From G942493215 sp942493215 (GTDB taxonomy: Bacteria; Bacillota_I; Bacilli_A; RF39; UBA660), in contig OW818670.1 of assembly GCA_942493215.1 (NCBI GenBank), positions 1,364,001-1,428,000 on the forward strand: 64,000 bases of DNA, given 5' to 3'. Below, one piece after another: positions 56,630 through 63,735 of this stretch. Made by a program: the position numbers and the translations under genes. The notes beneath the pieces are model-generated. The model had not been told where the DNA came from. It made no database searches and was given only the letters and a program-made list of their open reading frames with translations. Position 1 is the stretch's first letter. The number at the start of each line of letters is the position of its first letter.

Positions 56630-57618
56630 CTTAATCGCCCCCTCAATGATGCTTGTATTTCTTTATCAAAATTAGCTTGCATTACTAGTACTTTAGAATC
56701 TTTTAATGATTTTAAAATAGCTGGTAAAGTTTGCATAAAATCCGTAATTCGTTTATCGATAAATTCCTTAGTACCTGATGTATTTGCTTCTTTTCTAACA
56801 TAGGCCCCAATAATCGCATATATATTGCTTGACACCATTGAAAAAACAATAGCTGTTTGAGATCCTTTAGCTACATATATATTATTTAATTGACCCCTAC
56901 CAACTAATCTAACACATCGACTATAATCATTACAAGTTAAGGCTTCACCACTACGAATATGTTGGAAAAGTTCCGCAAATTGGCCATAATACTTTGGTTC
57001 TTTCTCTATATCTTGCCATACTAATGCTTTAGAGTTATCATCCATTAAATAATGTAAGTTTCCTTCTTCAGCAAGATTCAAAGAAACTTCTTTATTTACA
57101 TTTTCTTCAATTGTGAAAGAAGTAGTAATTACATCAATTAACCACTTAATCTTACTTACTTCTCCTTCACAAAATTCACGCCATTCATCATCAGTCGCAA
57201 TTAAAGTTTCAGCATATAATAATTGCATTTTTAAACCTTCTAAAACTCTTTTTATTACCTCTAAATATGGATAACGTGTTATTAGATATTCTAAAAGAAT
57301 TATTAAATGTTCACGATCATCACAAGCAATAATATTTTTAATTACTTCATCATCAATTGATGATGATTTATCACTTCTTGTTGGCAAATTTTTAGATACG
57401 CAAGCATTACTTTTATTACCACTATACGATAATCTATTAGCCATTGTTTGACGCTTTTCTAATATTTCACGATTATGGATAAGTAAGGCCATTTTAAGGA
57501 CATATCTTTCTCTTACATCCTTCAAGTTGGAAGCTTCAACTAATTCTTGTATATTAGTAATATAAGCATTTTTATATGTTTCCAATAATTTTCTAATACA
57601 TTCTTCCATTTCGTTCAC
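56626..57618 (-). CDS. Unrecognised 330-residue protein
   Basis: No known family recognised. The N-terminal 60 residues are helical (LLETYKNAYITNIQELVEASNLKDVRERYVLKMALLIHNREIL). A low-complexity linker follows, then helices, then a compact C-terminal region (YYGQFAELFQHIRSGEALTCNDYSRCVRLVGRG ... IYAIIGAYVRKE) that vaguely recalls RelE/HigB folds; I do not rely on this. First gene of a two-gene unit with the 634-residue protein. Confidence 0.6.
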   Translation of the reverse strand: MNEMEECIRKLLETYKNAYITNIQELVEASNLKDVRERYVLKMALLIHNREILEKRQTMANRLSYSGNKSNACVSKNLPTRSDKSSSIDDEVIKNIIACDDREHLIILLEYLITRYPYLEVIKRVLEGLKMQLLYAETLIATDDEWREFCEGEVSKIKWLIDVITTSFTIEENVNKEVSLNLAEEGNLHYLMDDNSKALVWQDIEKEPKYYGQFAELFQHIRSGEALTCNDYSRCVRLVGRGQLNNIYVAKGSQTAIVFSMVSSNIYAIIGAYVRKEANTSGTKEFIDKRITDFMQTLPAILKSLKDSKVLVMQANFDKEIQASLRGRLR

Positions 57619-57664
57619 CTCTTAATTGATGCCGGATACTATACCACAAATACAAAAAAAATGC

Positions 57665-57701
57665 AAACAAAAACTATATCTTAGATTATATGATATAGTT
57701 T
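57665..57701 (-). terminator. Terminator of the NUDIX gene
   Basis: AAACTATATC/GATATAGTTT ten-base stem and T-rich tail. Confidence 0.82.
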
Positions 57702-57713
57702 AATATTATAACT

Positions 57714-58235
57714 TTAACTATTTTTAGTAATTTTATTATATTCTTTAAGTGCTTCTAACATTTCTTCAACAATTACTTCATTAAGTGGATTATCAGGAAT
57801 ACTATCAATTAAAGTTTTTTCCATATCAGCTAGTTTTATTACTCTTACTTCAAAATGACCATCTTTTTCCCAATCATCAAAATTAGTTTTTTCCATATCA
57901 CACTTTACATCAGTTGTAATAATATAATAAACTACAATATTCTCACGATTCTTATTACTTTGATGATAATTTTTAGTATAATGTCTTATTTGAAAAAAAG
58001 GCTTTATTACTACATTTGTTAGTTTTATTCCTGTTTCTTCCTTAATTTCTCTTAATAAACATTCCTCAAAAGACTCACCAACTTCTAAATGACCCCCCGG
58101 AAATTGATAAGTACCATGAGAATATCCTAGCATTATTTCATTATTAGAATTAATAACAAGAGCTTTAGTCCTCACAACTTTTTCATCGATATCTTCAGGT
58201 GCTAAATTGTCATAATTATACAATATTTCTTTCAT
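57714..58235 (-). CDS. NUDIX hydrolase
   Basis: 173 residues with a full NUDIX box: GGHLEVGESFEECLLREIKEETGI (G-x5-E-x7-REUxEExGU). These enzymes cleave nucleoside-diphosphate derivatives; substrate unknown. N-terminal VVRTKALVINSNNEIMLGYSHGTYQFPGG is a typical strand-loop start. ATG near TGGAGGTATAAGT. Followed by its own terminator. Confidence 0.92.
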   Translation of the reverse strand: MKEILYNYDNLAPEDIDEKVVRTKALVINSNNEIMLGYSHGTYQFPGGHLEVGESFEECLLREIKEETGIKLTNVVIKPFFQIRHYTKNYHQSNKNRENIVVYYIITTDVKCDMEKTNFDDWEKDGHFEVRVIKLADMEKTLIDSIPDNPLNEVIVEEMLEALKEYNKITKNS

Positions 58236-58284
58236 ACTTATACCTCCATATATTAAATTATAAACTATATGTTTTACAATTTTT

Positions 58285-58746
58285 TTATAACAATAAAGTT
58301 AAACTAATACTTTCACTTAATAATTCTTGTAAGTTATTAAATGGTTTCTTATGATAATCTATTTCATATAACCAATCTAAATATTTAATTTTAACTGCCT
58401 CATCTGGTCGACCATATGTTACTTTTCCAGTATGCAGCCAATAGCCAAATTCCACATTAGTAGTAAAACCTGACATATCAGGTAAGCTTCTTGGTATCCA
58501 AAAACAAATTACGGTTGCATTTAACATTGCCGCTCTTTCCCACATTGCTTGGTCAACATAATCAGCTTTAGGTTTCATCGTTGAATATTCTGGAATATAT
58601 ACAACACCATCAAATCCCATATCATCTAATAGTTTAATAGCTTCCTTTCTCCAAGATAAGACATTTGCATCTCTAGGTGTTGGACCAGCTAAAAAAATTG
58701 ATTTATACCCTTTTAATACTTCTTGATCCGAATAATTTATAATCAT
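58285..58746 (-). CDS. Nucleoside 2-deoxyribosyltransferase-like protein
   Basis: 153 residues matching the Nuc_deoxyri_tr2 family: IFLAGPTPRDANVLSWRKEAIKLL at the N-terminus, then YVDQAMWERAAMLNATVICFWIPRS, with WE as the catalytic Glu region, and SGFTTNVEFGYWLHTGKV. Such proteins exchange or hydrolyse N-glycosidic bonds of nucleosides; some act on NAD. Sits beside a NUDIX gene, suggesting nucleotide salvage or clean-up. Confidence 0.88.
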   Translation of the reverse strand: MIINYSDQEVLKGYKSIFLAGPTPRDANVLSWRKEAIKLLDDMGFDGVVYIPEYSTMKPKADYVDQAMWERAAMLNATVICFWIPRSLPDMSGFTTNVEFGYWLHTGKVTYGRPDEAVKIKYLDWLYEIDYHKKPFNNLQELLSESISLTLLL

Positions 58747-58768
58747 TTTATCACCAATCTAATTATAA

Positions 58769-58794
58769 CAAAAAAATCTAGTCGAAACTAGATT
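58769..58794 (-). terminator. Terminator with TTCG loop
   Basis: AATCTAGT/ACTAGATT stem closed by a stable TTCG tetraloop on the minus strand, then Ts. It ends the membrane-protein transcript at 58802. Confidence 0.9.
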
Positions 58795-58801
58795 AATTTT
58801 A

Positions 58802-59686
58802 TTATAATGCAATCTTTTGTTTTTTAATTGGAAGAATATTTTTAAATAATATAATTAAACAAATTATTATTAAAATATTAAACATTGGAAACATTATAAT
58901 CTCAATAATACTCATTTTAACACCAGCTATAGCTTGACTGATAATCATTGCCGATAATGAGGTAAGCATTGCTACACCCTTAATAATTATCACAGAAGAA
59001 AACAAATATCCATAGTTATTTTTTTTAATTAATAATATCCCTGATAAAATAGCCGTAGGAACAACAAAGCCTAAATCCATTCCTTGAATTACTAAAGTTG
59101 TATATTGTTCAAGTCCAACCGGAATAGTTCCATTAATTAGAGCTGGAACAATTTTTCCTATCCATAATAATCCAATAGAAACTCCAAGAAATATTTGAAA
59201 ACTACCTAATAATTTAACTGGCATATTTTTATTAAAGTGATCTTTTAAGCTATTAACATCAACTGACATAATAGTCAATATAAAGGCATATAAGCTACAT
59301 GACATAATTGCCACATAAACTAAAAACATAGGATTATAAAACCAAAGAAACGTATAAGACATATATGTATATAAAAAGAAACCTAGTATACCAACCAATA
59401 ATAATTTTCCTTTTAAATTTTCTCTATTATATTGCCATAAAGATATTAATAGTAAAGCCACTCCCAATATTAAGGTTACATAGTCTTGGGCCAAGCCTTG
59501 AGCTACAACAGCAATAGAATCATTTTGGTATATGCCTTTTCCATATAAAGTAATTTCTTCGCCAAAAACAGAAATAAATTTTCTTTCACCTGTTCCACCC
59601 GTTGAAAAAATTCCATACAAAGCTGCGATTATCGATAATATACCAATTATTAAAACTAAAGTATTTACTATTCTTTTATTTTTCAT
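58802..59686 (-). CDS. Polytopic membrane protein of unknown function
   Basis: 294 residues with eight predicted membrane helices, first at 9-26. Between helices 1 and 2 is a 40-residue loop (GGTGERKFISVFGEEITLYGKGIYQNDS). No transporter motif recognised. ATG follows AAGGGGGAAATAGCA. Before the islet inserted, this gene lay next downstream of tRNA-Met. Confidence 0.65.
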   Translation of the reverse strand: MKNKRIVNTLVLIIGILSIIAALYGIFSTGGTGERKFISVFGEEITLYGKGIYQNDSIAVVAQGLAQDYVTLILGVALLLISLWQYNRENLKGKLLLVGILGFFLYTYMSYTFLWFYNPMFLVYVAIMSCSLYAFILTIMSVDVNSLKDHFNKNMPVKLLGSFQIFLGVSIGLLWIGKIVPALINGTIPVGLEQYTTLVIQGMDLGFVVPTAILSGILLIKKNNYGYLFSSVIIIKGVAMLTSLSAMIISQAIAGVKMSIIEIIMFPMFNILIIICLIILFKNILPIKKQKIAL

Positions 59687-59800
59687 TGCTATTTCCCCCT
59701 TTTTCTTATAATACCATATTTTTTAATATTATATTATAACTTTTTATTTTTTAATTCAAAAGCAATAAAAAACCCTTATAAATAGGGTCTTAATTACTTA

Positions 59801-59818
59801 TGGTAGCGACGGAGGGGA
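59801..59818. repeat. Distal att copy (18 bp of tRNA-Met 3' end)
   Basis: Identical to 61999-62016 and then diverges immediately. It is only the last 18 bases of a tRNA, so not a tRNA gene. Confidence 0.85.
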
Positions 59819-59923
59819 AGGAAAAAGTAATATTCTATCCATATCACAGAATATCATAAAGCCTTATTTTTCAATACTTTGTATCCTAACTATATCATAG
59901 CATATCATACGTTTCTAAAGAAA

Positions 59924-59945
59924 GTGTACCTAAAGTGTACCTAAA
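59924..59945. repeat. Left arm-type tandem repeat
   Basis: GTGTACCTAAA twice in tandem, about 106 bases inside the left att copy. The same 20-mer recurs, in the same orientation, at 61929-61948. Confidence 0.75.
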
Positions 59946-60007
59946 ACTAATTTTAATTAGTATAAACATAAAGTGATGTATCAGAAACATTTATAAAAAT
60001 AACTATA

Positions 60008-60400
60008 TTATTTTTTAATATTTTCTCTTCGGTTTGTCTCATTAAAATATTTTCTTTTAGCGATTAAAACCATAATTAAAAATGAGATAGCAGATATTAT
60101 TATAATGAAATTCATTTCTAACAAAAGTATGCAATCTTTACTAAAAATTTCTTTTTTGCTAAAATCATACACAATTGGTAGTGCTTGAAAGATACCGCCA
60201 ATCATAATATAGGAAAAACCTAAAATTTGCATGTACTTCTGCAAAAATGCATTTTTGATATTTTTTTCTAAAAAACCACCAAAAAGAGTGCTTGTATAAA
60301 CTTCACTATTTTTTTGATTTAAAGAAATAACAACCTCAAAAAAGCAGCCTACTATTGAAAGAGAAATTCCGATTAATGCAAATATGCTTGACCATGTCAT
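60008..60400 (-). CDS. Small islet membrane protein
   Basis: About 130 residues from ATG 60400 (MTWSSIFALIGISLSIVG...), with three predicted membrane helices and a basic tail (AKRKYFNETNRRENIKK). The longer frame from 60454 is unlikely because its start overlaps the promoter. It has its own promoter, separate from the Panacea pair, and no recognised family. A membrane toxin or effector is possible; this is inference. Confidence 0.6.
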   Translation of the reverse strand: MTWSSIFALIGISLSIVGCFFEVVISLNQKNSEVYTSTLFGGFLEKNIKNAFLQKYMQILGFSYIMIGGIFQALPIVYDFSKKEIFSKDCILLLEMNFIIIISAISFLIMVLIAKRKYFNETNRRENIKK

Positions 60401-60424
60401 AATAAAATCACATCCTTCATATAT

Positions 60425-60458
60425 ATTATAACAAAAAAAACTCAAACTTGGCAATTTG
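60425..60458 (-). promoter_or_regulatory. Promoter and possible operator of the islet membrane gene
   Basis: TTGCCA, 18-bp spacer, TGTTATAAT (extended -10). The imperfect dyad CAAAcT...AaTTTG at 60443-60458 overlaps the -35, suggesting repression. Confidence 0.55.
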
Positions 60459-60493
60459 AATATATTTTAACGCTGTTAATCGATAATTACAGC

Positions 60494-60525
60494 AAAAAAA
60501 ATATCAACCTATACTAGCGTTGATA
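60494..60525 (-). terminator. Terminator of the Panacea pair
   Basis: TATCAAC/GTTGATA stem, ten-base loop and eight Ts, directly after the stop codon at 60527. Confidence 0.82.
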
Positions 60526-60526
60526 G

Positions 60527-61162
60527 CTATACTCCTTCTTTAATTTCTGTATAATCTTCAATAAACTTTTCTTTTGTTTCTATTTTATCATCCTTGTAAT
60601 CTTCAATTAATAAATCAAGATATTCCATAATTACTTTTTCCTTAGATTCGAAATCATCCATATTCCATTCTACAAAACCAGACTTTTCATTATATTTATC
60701 CTTTTGCTTTATATCTCTAGCAAATTCACTACAAATCAAATGATTAGGATCTAAAAATAAAAACTCAAATAAACTACCATAAAAAGTTGCTGTTATTGCT
60801 CTTTTTCCATCCCCAAAAGCAAATTCCGTATATGAACGTTCAAAAGAATCAATGAGCCCATCTGGAAATCCATAACCATCTCTTAACACTTTTTCAATTC
60901 TATCGATTTGGCTATTATCTTTAATATTATTTAAATGAAATTGCTTTTTATATGCATTAGAATAGAGTTCCGTTCTATTTAAACGGCTCATTTCACCCAT
61001 TGTTTGAAACAAGTCGTTAACAGCATTTATTCCTCCTACTTTTGTCTCATAATAATTATTAAATTCTCCAACTCTAACGCTATTTCGTTTAAAATATGAA
61101 AATGAAAAACAAATCTTTTCGTTTGGTATATTTTTTTCACAATTAGTTTTTACAAGCAACAT
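60527..61162 (-). CDS. Unknown protein overlapping the Panacea gene
   Basis: About 211 residues from ATG 61162 (TTG 61177 is an alternative), overlapping the end of the Panacea gene by about 20 bases. No known family recognised. It is soluble, with aromatic-rich N-terminus (FSFSYFKRNSVRVGEFNNYYETKVGG), a central DGYGFPDGLIDSFERSYTEFAFGDGKRAITATFYGSLFEF block and an acidic C-terminal helix. By position it is the candidate toxin or effector partner of the Panacea antitoxin domain. Confidence 0.6.
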   Translation of the reverse strand: MLLVKTNCEKNIPNEKICFSFSYFKRNSVRVGEFNNYYETKVGGINAVNDLFQTMGEMSRLNRTELYSNAYKKQFHLNNIKDNSQIDRIEKVLRDGYGFPDGLIDSFERSYTEFAFGDGKRAITATFYGSLFEFLFLDPNHLICSEFARDIKQKDKYNEKSGFVEWNMDDFESKEKVIMEYLDLLIEDYKDDKIETKEKFIEDYTEIKEGV

Positions 61163-61607
61163 CTGTATAACTTTCAAAAATATATTTTAATTCTATTTTC
61201 TTATTTGAATAAACAAAAGGATCTATTCCCGTTCTTGCTTTTTTCCAAGGATTTTCTTGATGTGTCATATATTCTAGCGAATCCGATGAAAAACATCCAT
61301 ATTTCTTCCAAACATAATCAAGTACAGTATAAATATCTTCTTGAAATATATTTACCATTTTTTGTTTTGATATGTTATTCCAGTTATAAATCTTATATTT
61401 TTGATATAAAGTTGGAAACACCGGACCGTGTATCCATGCTTCTGGTCTCTCATCAAACAAAAAATTTGTAATATTTTTTTCACTATTATTGGCAACTAAA
61501 TAATAGCAATAAGCATAATACACCAATTTTTGTAACTTCTTTGGTTCCATTGATTCTTTTGATAAAAAATAATTTGCTACCTCAAAAATATGAGTTCTGT
61601 ATTTCAT
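61143..61607 (-). CDS. Panacea-domain (DUF4065/SocA-like) protein
   Basis: 154 residues: MKYRTHIFEVANYFLSKESMEPKKLQKLVYYAYCYYLVAN ... FDERPEAWIHGPVFPTLYQKYK ... LEYMTHQENPWKKAR. The block EPKKLQKLVYYA...EAW.HGPV.P.LY..YK is diagnostic of Panacea (formerly DUF4065), an antitoxin domain found with many unrelated toxins and in phages. ATG 61607 follows AAAGGTGATAAT; the longer frame (GTG 61712) would start upstream of the promoter's -10, though it too has an AGGTGA-like site. First gene of a two-gene operon. Confidence 0.88.
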   Translation of the reverse strand: MKYRTHIFEVANYFLSKESMEPKKLQKLVYYAYCYYLVANNSEKNITNFLFDERPEAWIHGPVFPTLYQKYKIYNWNNISKQKMVNIFQEDIYTVLDYVWKKYGCFSSDSLEYMTHQENPWKKARTGIDPFVYSNKKIELKYIFESYTDVACKN

Positions 61608-61652
61608 ATTATCACCTTTTTTTTGCATTAGTTTGAGATTTTTTTCACTTTC

Positions 61653-61682
61653 ATTATATACACACTTAAATAAATTTGTCAA
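61653..61682 (-). promoter_or_regulatory. Promoter of the Panacea operon
   Basis: TTGACA, 18-bp spacer, TATAAT. The transcript would start near 61646, after the GTG at 61712, supporting ATG 61607 as the start. Confidence 0.75.
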
Positions 61683-61928
61683 TCTTTTCCATAATTCCAT
61701 ATTAATATTCACCTAGTTAATATTATGTATCAATAGCGTGTTTATATTATTCATTAGACATAGTAGAAAATTTTTGTATGTTTACTATGAACTTGTATAT
61801 AAATTGTAATTTTACGGTAGCAATCAATTACATCGCTACCTTTTCATCAATAAACTGATTTTATCCCCTATTTTTCAACACATTATTCTTATATACATAC
61901 AATAATATCCATATATATTTAAGAAATC

Positions 61929-61948
61929 TGTACCTAAAGTGTACCTAA
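61929..61948. repeat. Right arm-type repeat
   Basis: TGTACCTAAAGTGTACCTAA, identical to 59925-59944 and in the same orientation, 50 bases from the tRNA end. Confidence 0.75.
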
Positions 61949-61965
61949 GTCATTTTTCAAAAATA

Positions 61966-61990
61966 AAAACCCTTATATTATAAGGGTTAT
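61966..61990 (-). terminator. Terminator after tRNA-Met (carried by the islet)
   Basis: AACCCTTATA/TATAAGGGTT stem (minus strand) and T tract. It resembles the displaced copy near 59767-59793. Confidence 0.82.
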
Positions 61991-61998
61991 TTGCCTAT

Positions 61999-62075
61999 TG
62001 GTAGCGACGGAGGGGATCGAACCCCCGACCTATCGGGTATGAACCGATCGCTCTAGCCAGCTGAGCTACATCGCC
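61999..62075 (-). tRNA. tRNA-Met (anticodon CAT), islet attachment site
   Basis: 77 nt including CCA. Acceptor GGCGATG pairs with CGTCGCT (G1-T72 wobble, as in Bacillus elongator Met), D-arm AGCTCAGCTGGCTAGAGC, anticodon stem CGGTTCATACCCG with CAT, T-arm GGGGGTTCGATCCCC. The elongator type is likeliest; a lysidine-modified Ile tRNA shares CAT but not these arms. The last 18 bases are duplicated at 59801. Confidence 0.95.
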
Positions 62076-62145
62076 ATAAAAAGTAAGCATTAATAATATA
62101 CCAAAAATATACCATTAATGCAAGTGGTTTATAAAAATAAATAAA

Positions 62146-62322
62146 AATTGTCCAGATAAGCGACGTCAAGCAAGGAAAACCTGTGCTCCCAGGTGGGCAT
62201 TACATCATAAACTTTAGGATCCTCACATAAATGCAAGTATTCAACACCGTTTAAGAATTAAATTCCCAATAATAAAAAATTAGTAGGTTTTTTATAATGA
62301 CTATCGTCTTACCTAGACAATT
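62146..62322 (-). ncRNA. ssrS: 6S-like regulatory RNA
   Basis: About 177 nt. The ends pair in a long closing stem: AATTGTCTAGGTAAG (62322-62308) with CTTATCTGGACAATT (62160-62146), fifteen pairs with two G-T wobbles, extended by CGAT/GTCG past one bulged A. A terminal hairpin ACCTG/CAGGT (loop GGAGCA) lies inside the 3' half. Length, rod shape and place next to aspS (B. subtilis 6S-1 lies beside aspS, as I recall) fit 6S RNA, which binds the RNA polymerase holoenzyme. No tmRNA, SRP or RNase P motif. A T-rich tail follows. Confidence 0.6.
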
Positions 62323-62324
62323 AT

Positions 62325-62333
62325 ATTATATCA
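62325..62333 (-). promoter_or_regulatory. Promoter of the 6S-like RNA
   Basis: Extended -10 TGATATAAT with start expected at about 62318-62321, the base of the closing stem. The -35 is weak and AT-rich. Confidence 0.6.
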
Positions 62334-62373
62334 TACTTTTTTTCTTTTTTAAGCATTTTTACCTATTGATAAC

Positions 62374-62406
62374 AAAAAAATGATTGTCATAAAACAATCA
62401 TCTTTT
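62374..62406 (-). terminator. aspS terminator
   Basis: ATGATTGT/ACAATCAT stem with short loop and seven Ts on the minus strand, before the 6S promoter. Confidence 0.82.
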
Positions 62407-62409
62407 TAA

Positions 62410-63726
62410 TTAAGGATTTAATCTAGTAGGACCACGATAGATAAATGTTGCTTCTCTAATATTATCTATTTCAAATAGATGCATTATTATTCTAGCCATT
62501 CCTACTCCAAAACCACCATGTGGTGGACATCCATATCTAAAGAAATTAATATAAAAATCTAGCTTTAATGGATCAATACCTTTTTCTCTTATTTGATTAG
62601 TTAAAATATCAGGACGATGTTCTCTTTGAGCACCACTAGTTATTTCTAATCCTTTAAATAATAAGTCATAAGTTTGTGTTACACCATTCTCATCTTTCAT
62701 AACATAAAATGATCGACCACTATATGGATAATTAGTAATGAAAACAAAATCCGAACCATACTTTTCTTTAGCATATTTACCCATTAATTCTTCTTCATAA
62801 CGTTCAAAATCTTCTTTATTCTCAGCTTCATAATTATATTGTTCTTTCATAATCTTTTTAGCATCATAGAAGTTAATACGTGGGAAAGGTTTGCTAACAT
62901 CACTTATTTCAATATTAAATACTTCTTTTATTTCTTGACCATATTTTTCTTTTAATTTGGTCATAAAGTATCTTACCCACTCTTCTTCGGCATCCATAAC
63001 ATCGGCAACGGATTTAATCCACGCAATTTCAACATCAAGCATTTCAATTTCCGTAGCATGATAACTGGTGTGCGAGTTTTCAGCTCTAAATACTGGTCCT
63101 ATTTCAAATACGCGATCAAAACCAGCTGCTAGAGCCATTTGCTTATAGAATTGTGGTGATTGTGATAAACAAGCAGGCGTACCAAAATAGTCTAATTTAA
63201 ACATTTCAGCTCCGCTTTCAGCTGCCGATGCGCTAATTTTAGGTGTGTGAATTTCAACATACTCATTATTACACCAATACTCTCTCATCATTTGTTCAAC
63301 ATAAGCTTGGCATCTAAATAATAATTGATTATCAGGTCGTCTTAAATCTAAGAAACGATAGTCTAATCTTGTTTCTCTTAAAGTATTATCTTTATTTTTA
63401 ATATCAATTGGTAACTCTCTTAAAGATGTACTAGTCATAACAATTGAAGTTGGGATTAATTCCATTTGATTTAATTTAACTTTAGGGTTTTCTAATACTT
63501 TACACTTAACTGAAATAGTACTTTCTAATGGCAAATTAGTAATAGCCTCAATCATAGCTTTATTTTCTTCTAATGATTTTTCAATTGTTAATTGAACTTT
63601 ACCAGTACTATCTCTTAAGATAACAAATTGGACATACTGTAAATCTCTAATACTATCAACAAATCCCTGGACTTCTATTTCTTGATTAAAATAATTTTTT
63701 AAATCTCTAATATTTATTTTATACAT
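62410..63726 (-). CDS. aspS: Archaeal-type aspartyl-tRNA synthetase
   Basis: Class II synthetase of 438 residues, against about 590 for bacterial AspRS. It lacks the GAD insertion. N-terminal OB anticodon domain (IEVQGFVDSIRDLQYVQFVILRD), motif 1 (YVEIHTPKI), motif 2 (VFEIGPVFRAENSHTSYHATEIEMLDVEI) and motif 3 (GFGVGMARIIMHLFEIDNIREATFIYRGPTRLNP) resemble archaeal AspRS (TIGR00458). Such enzymes may also charge tRNA-Asn for GatCAB conversion. It sits after hisS in place of the usual bacterial gene. ATG follows TAGGAGGTATAT. Confidence 0.92.
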   Translation of the reverse strand: MYKINIRDLKNYFNQEIEVQGFVDSIRDLQYVQFVILRDSTGKVQLTIEKSLEENKAMIEAITNLPLESTISVKCKVLENPKVKLNQMELIPTSIVMTSTSLRELPIDIKNKDNTLRETRLDYRFLDLRRPDNQLLFRCQAYVEQMMREYWCNNEYVEIHTPKISASAAESGAEMFKLDYFGTPACLSQSPQFYKQMALAAGFDRVFEIGPVFRAENSHTSYHATEIEMLDVEIAWIKSVADVMDAEEEWVRYFMTKLKEKYGQEIKEVFNIEISDVSKPFPRINFYDAKKIMKEQYNYEAENKEDFERYEEELMGKYAKEKYGSDFVFITNYPYSGRSFYVMKDENGVTQTYDLLFKGLEITSGAQREHRPDILTNQIREKGIDPLKLDFYINFFRYGCPPHGGFGVGMARIIMHLFEIDNIREATFIYRGPTRLNP

Positions 63727-63735
63727 ATATACCTC

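Larger units (their letters stand above)
59687..60007. other. Intergenic stretch at the left end of the islet
   Basis: Contains the upstream region of the 58802 gene, a minus-strand hairpin ACCCT/AGGGT with T tract at 59767-59793 (probably the ancestral tRNA-Met terminator), the 18-bp att copy at 59801 and two tandem arm-type 11-mers at 59924-59945. No gene. Confidence 0.7.
61713..61998. other. Right intergenic arm of the islet
   Basis: No gene. Holds the right arm-type repeat (61929-61948) and the terminator at 61966-61990. An inverted repeat around 61700-61735 (AATATTA elements) may be an operator for the Panacea promoter. Confidence 0.55.
59801..62016. mobile_element. 2.2-kb tRNA-Met-integrated islet without integrase
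   Basis: TGGTAGCGACGGAGGGGA is present at 61999-62016 (3' end of tRNA-Met) and again at 59801-59818. Inside each end lies the same 20-mer, TGTACCTAAAGTGTACCTAA (59925-59944 and 61929-61948), itself a tandem 11-bp repeat at helical spacing, as expected of integrase arm sites. The islet brings its own terminator (61966-61990) to replace the one displaced. Cargo: Panacea-domain gene, overlapping unknown gene, membrane protein. No integrase or excisionase, so it is either a satellite or a remnant. Confidence 0.75.

Noticed and set aside
59801..59818. Possible second tRNA-Met
   Set aside because: Only the final 18 bases match; no D-arm, anticodon or T-loop follows.
61608..61712. N-terminal extension of the Panacea gene from GTG 61712
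   Set aside because: The TTGACA/TATAAT promoter lies within it and the family starts at MKYRTHIFEVANYF; kept only as a minor alternative.
62146..62322. SRP RNA, tmRNA or RNase P for the structured RNA
   Set aside because: No GGAAGCAGCC, Ala-tRNA-like ends or GAGGAAAGUCC motif is present.
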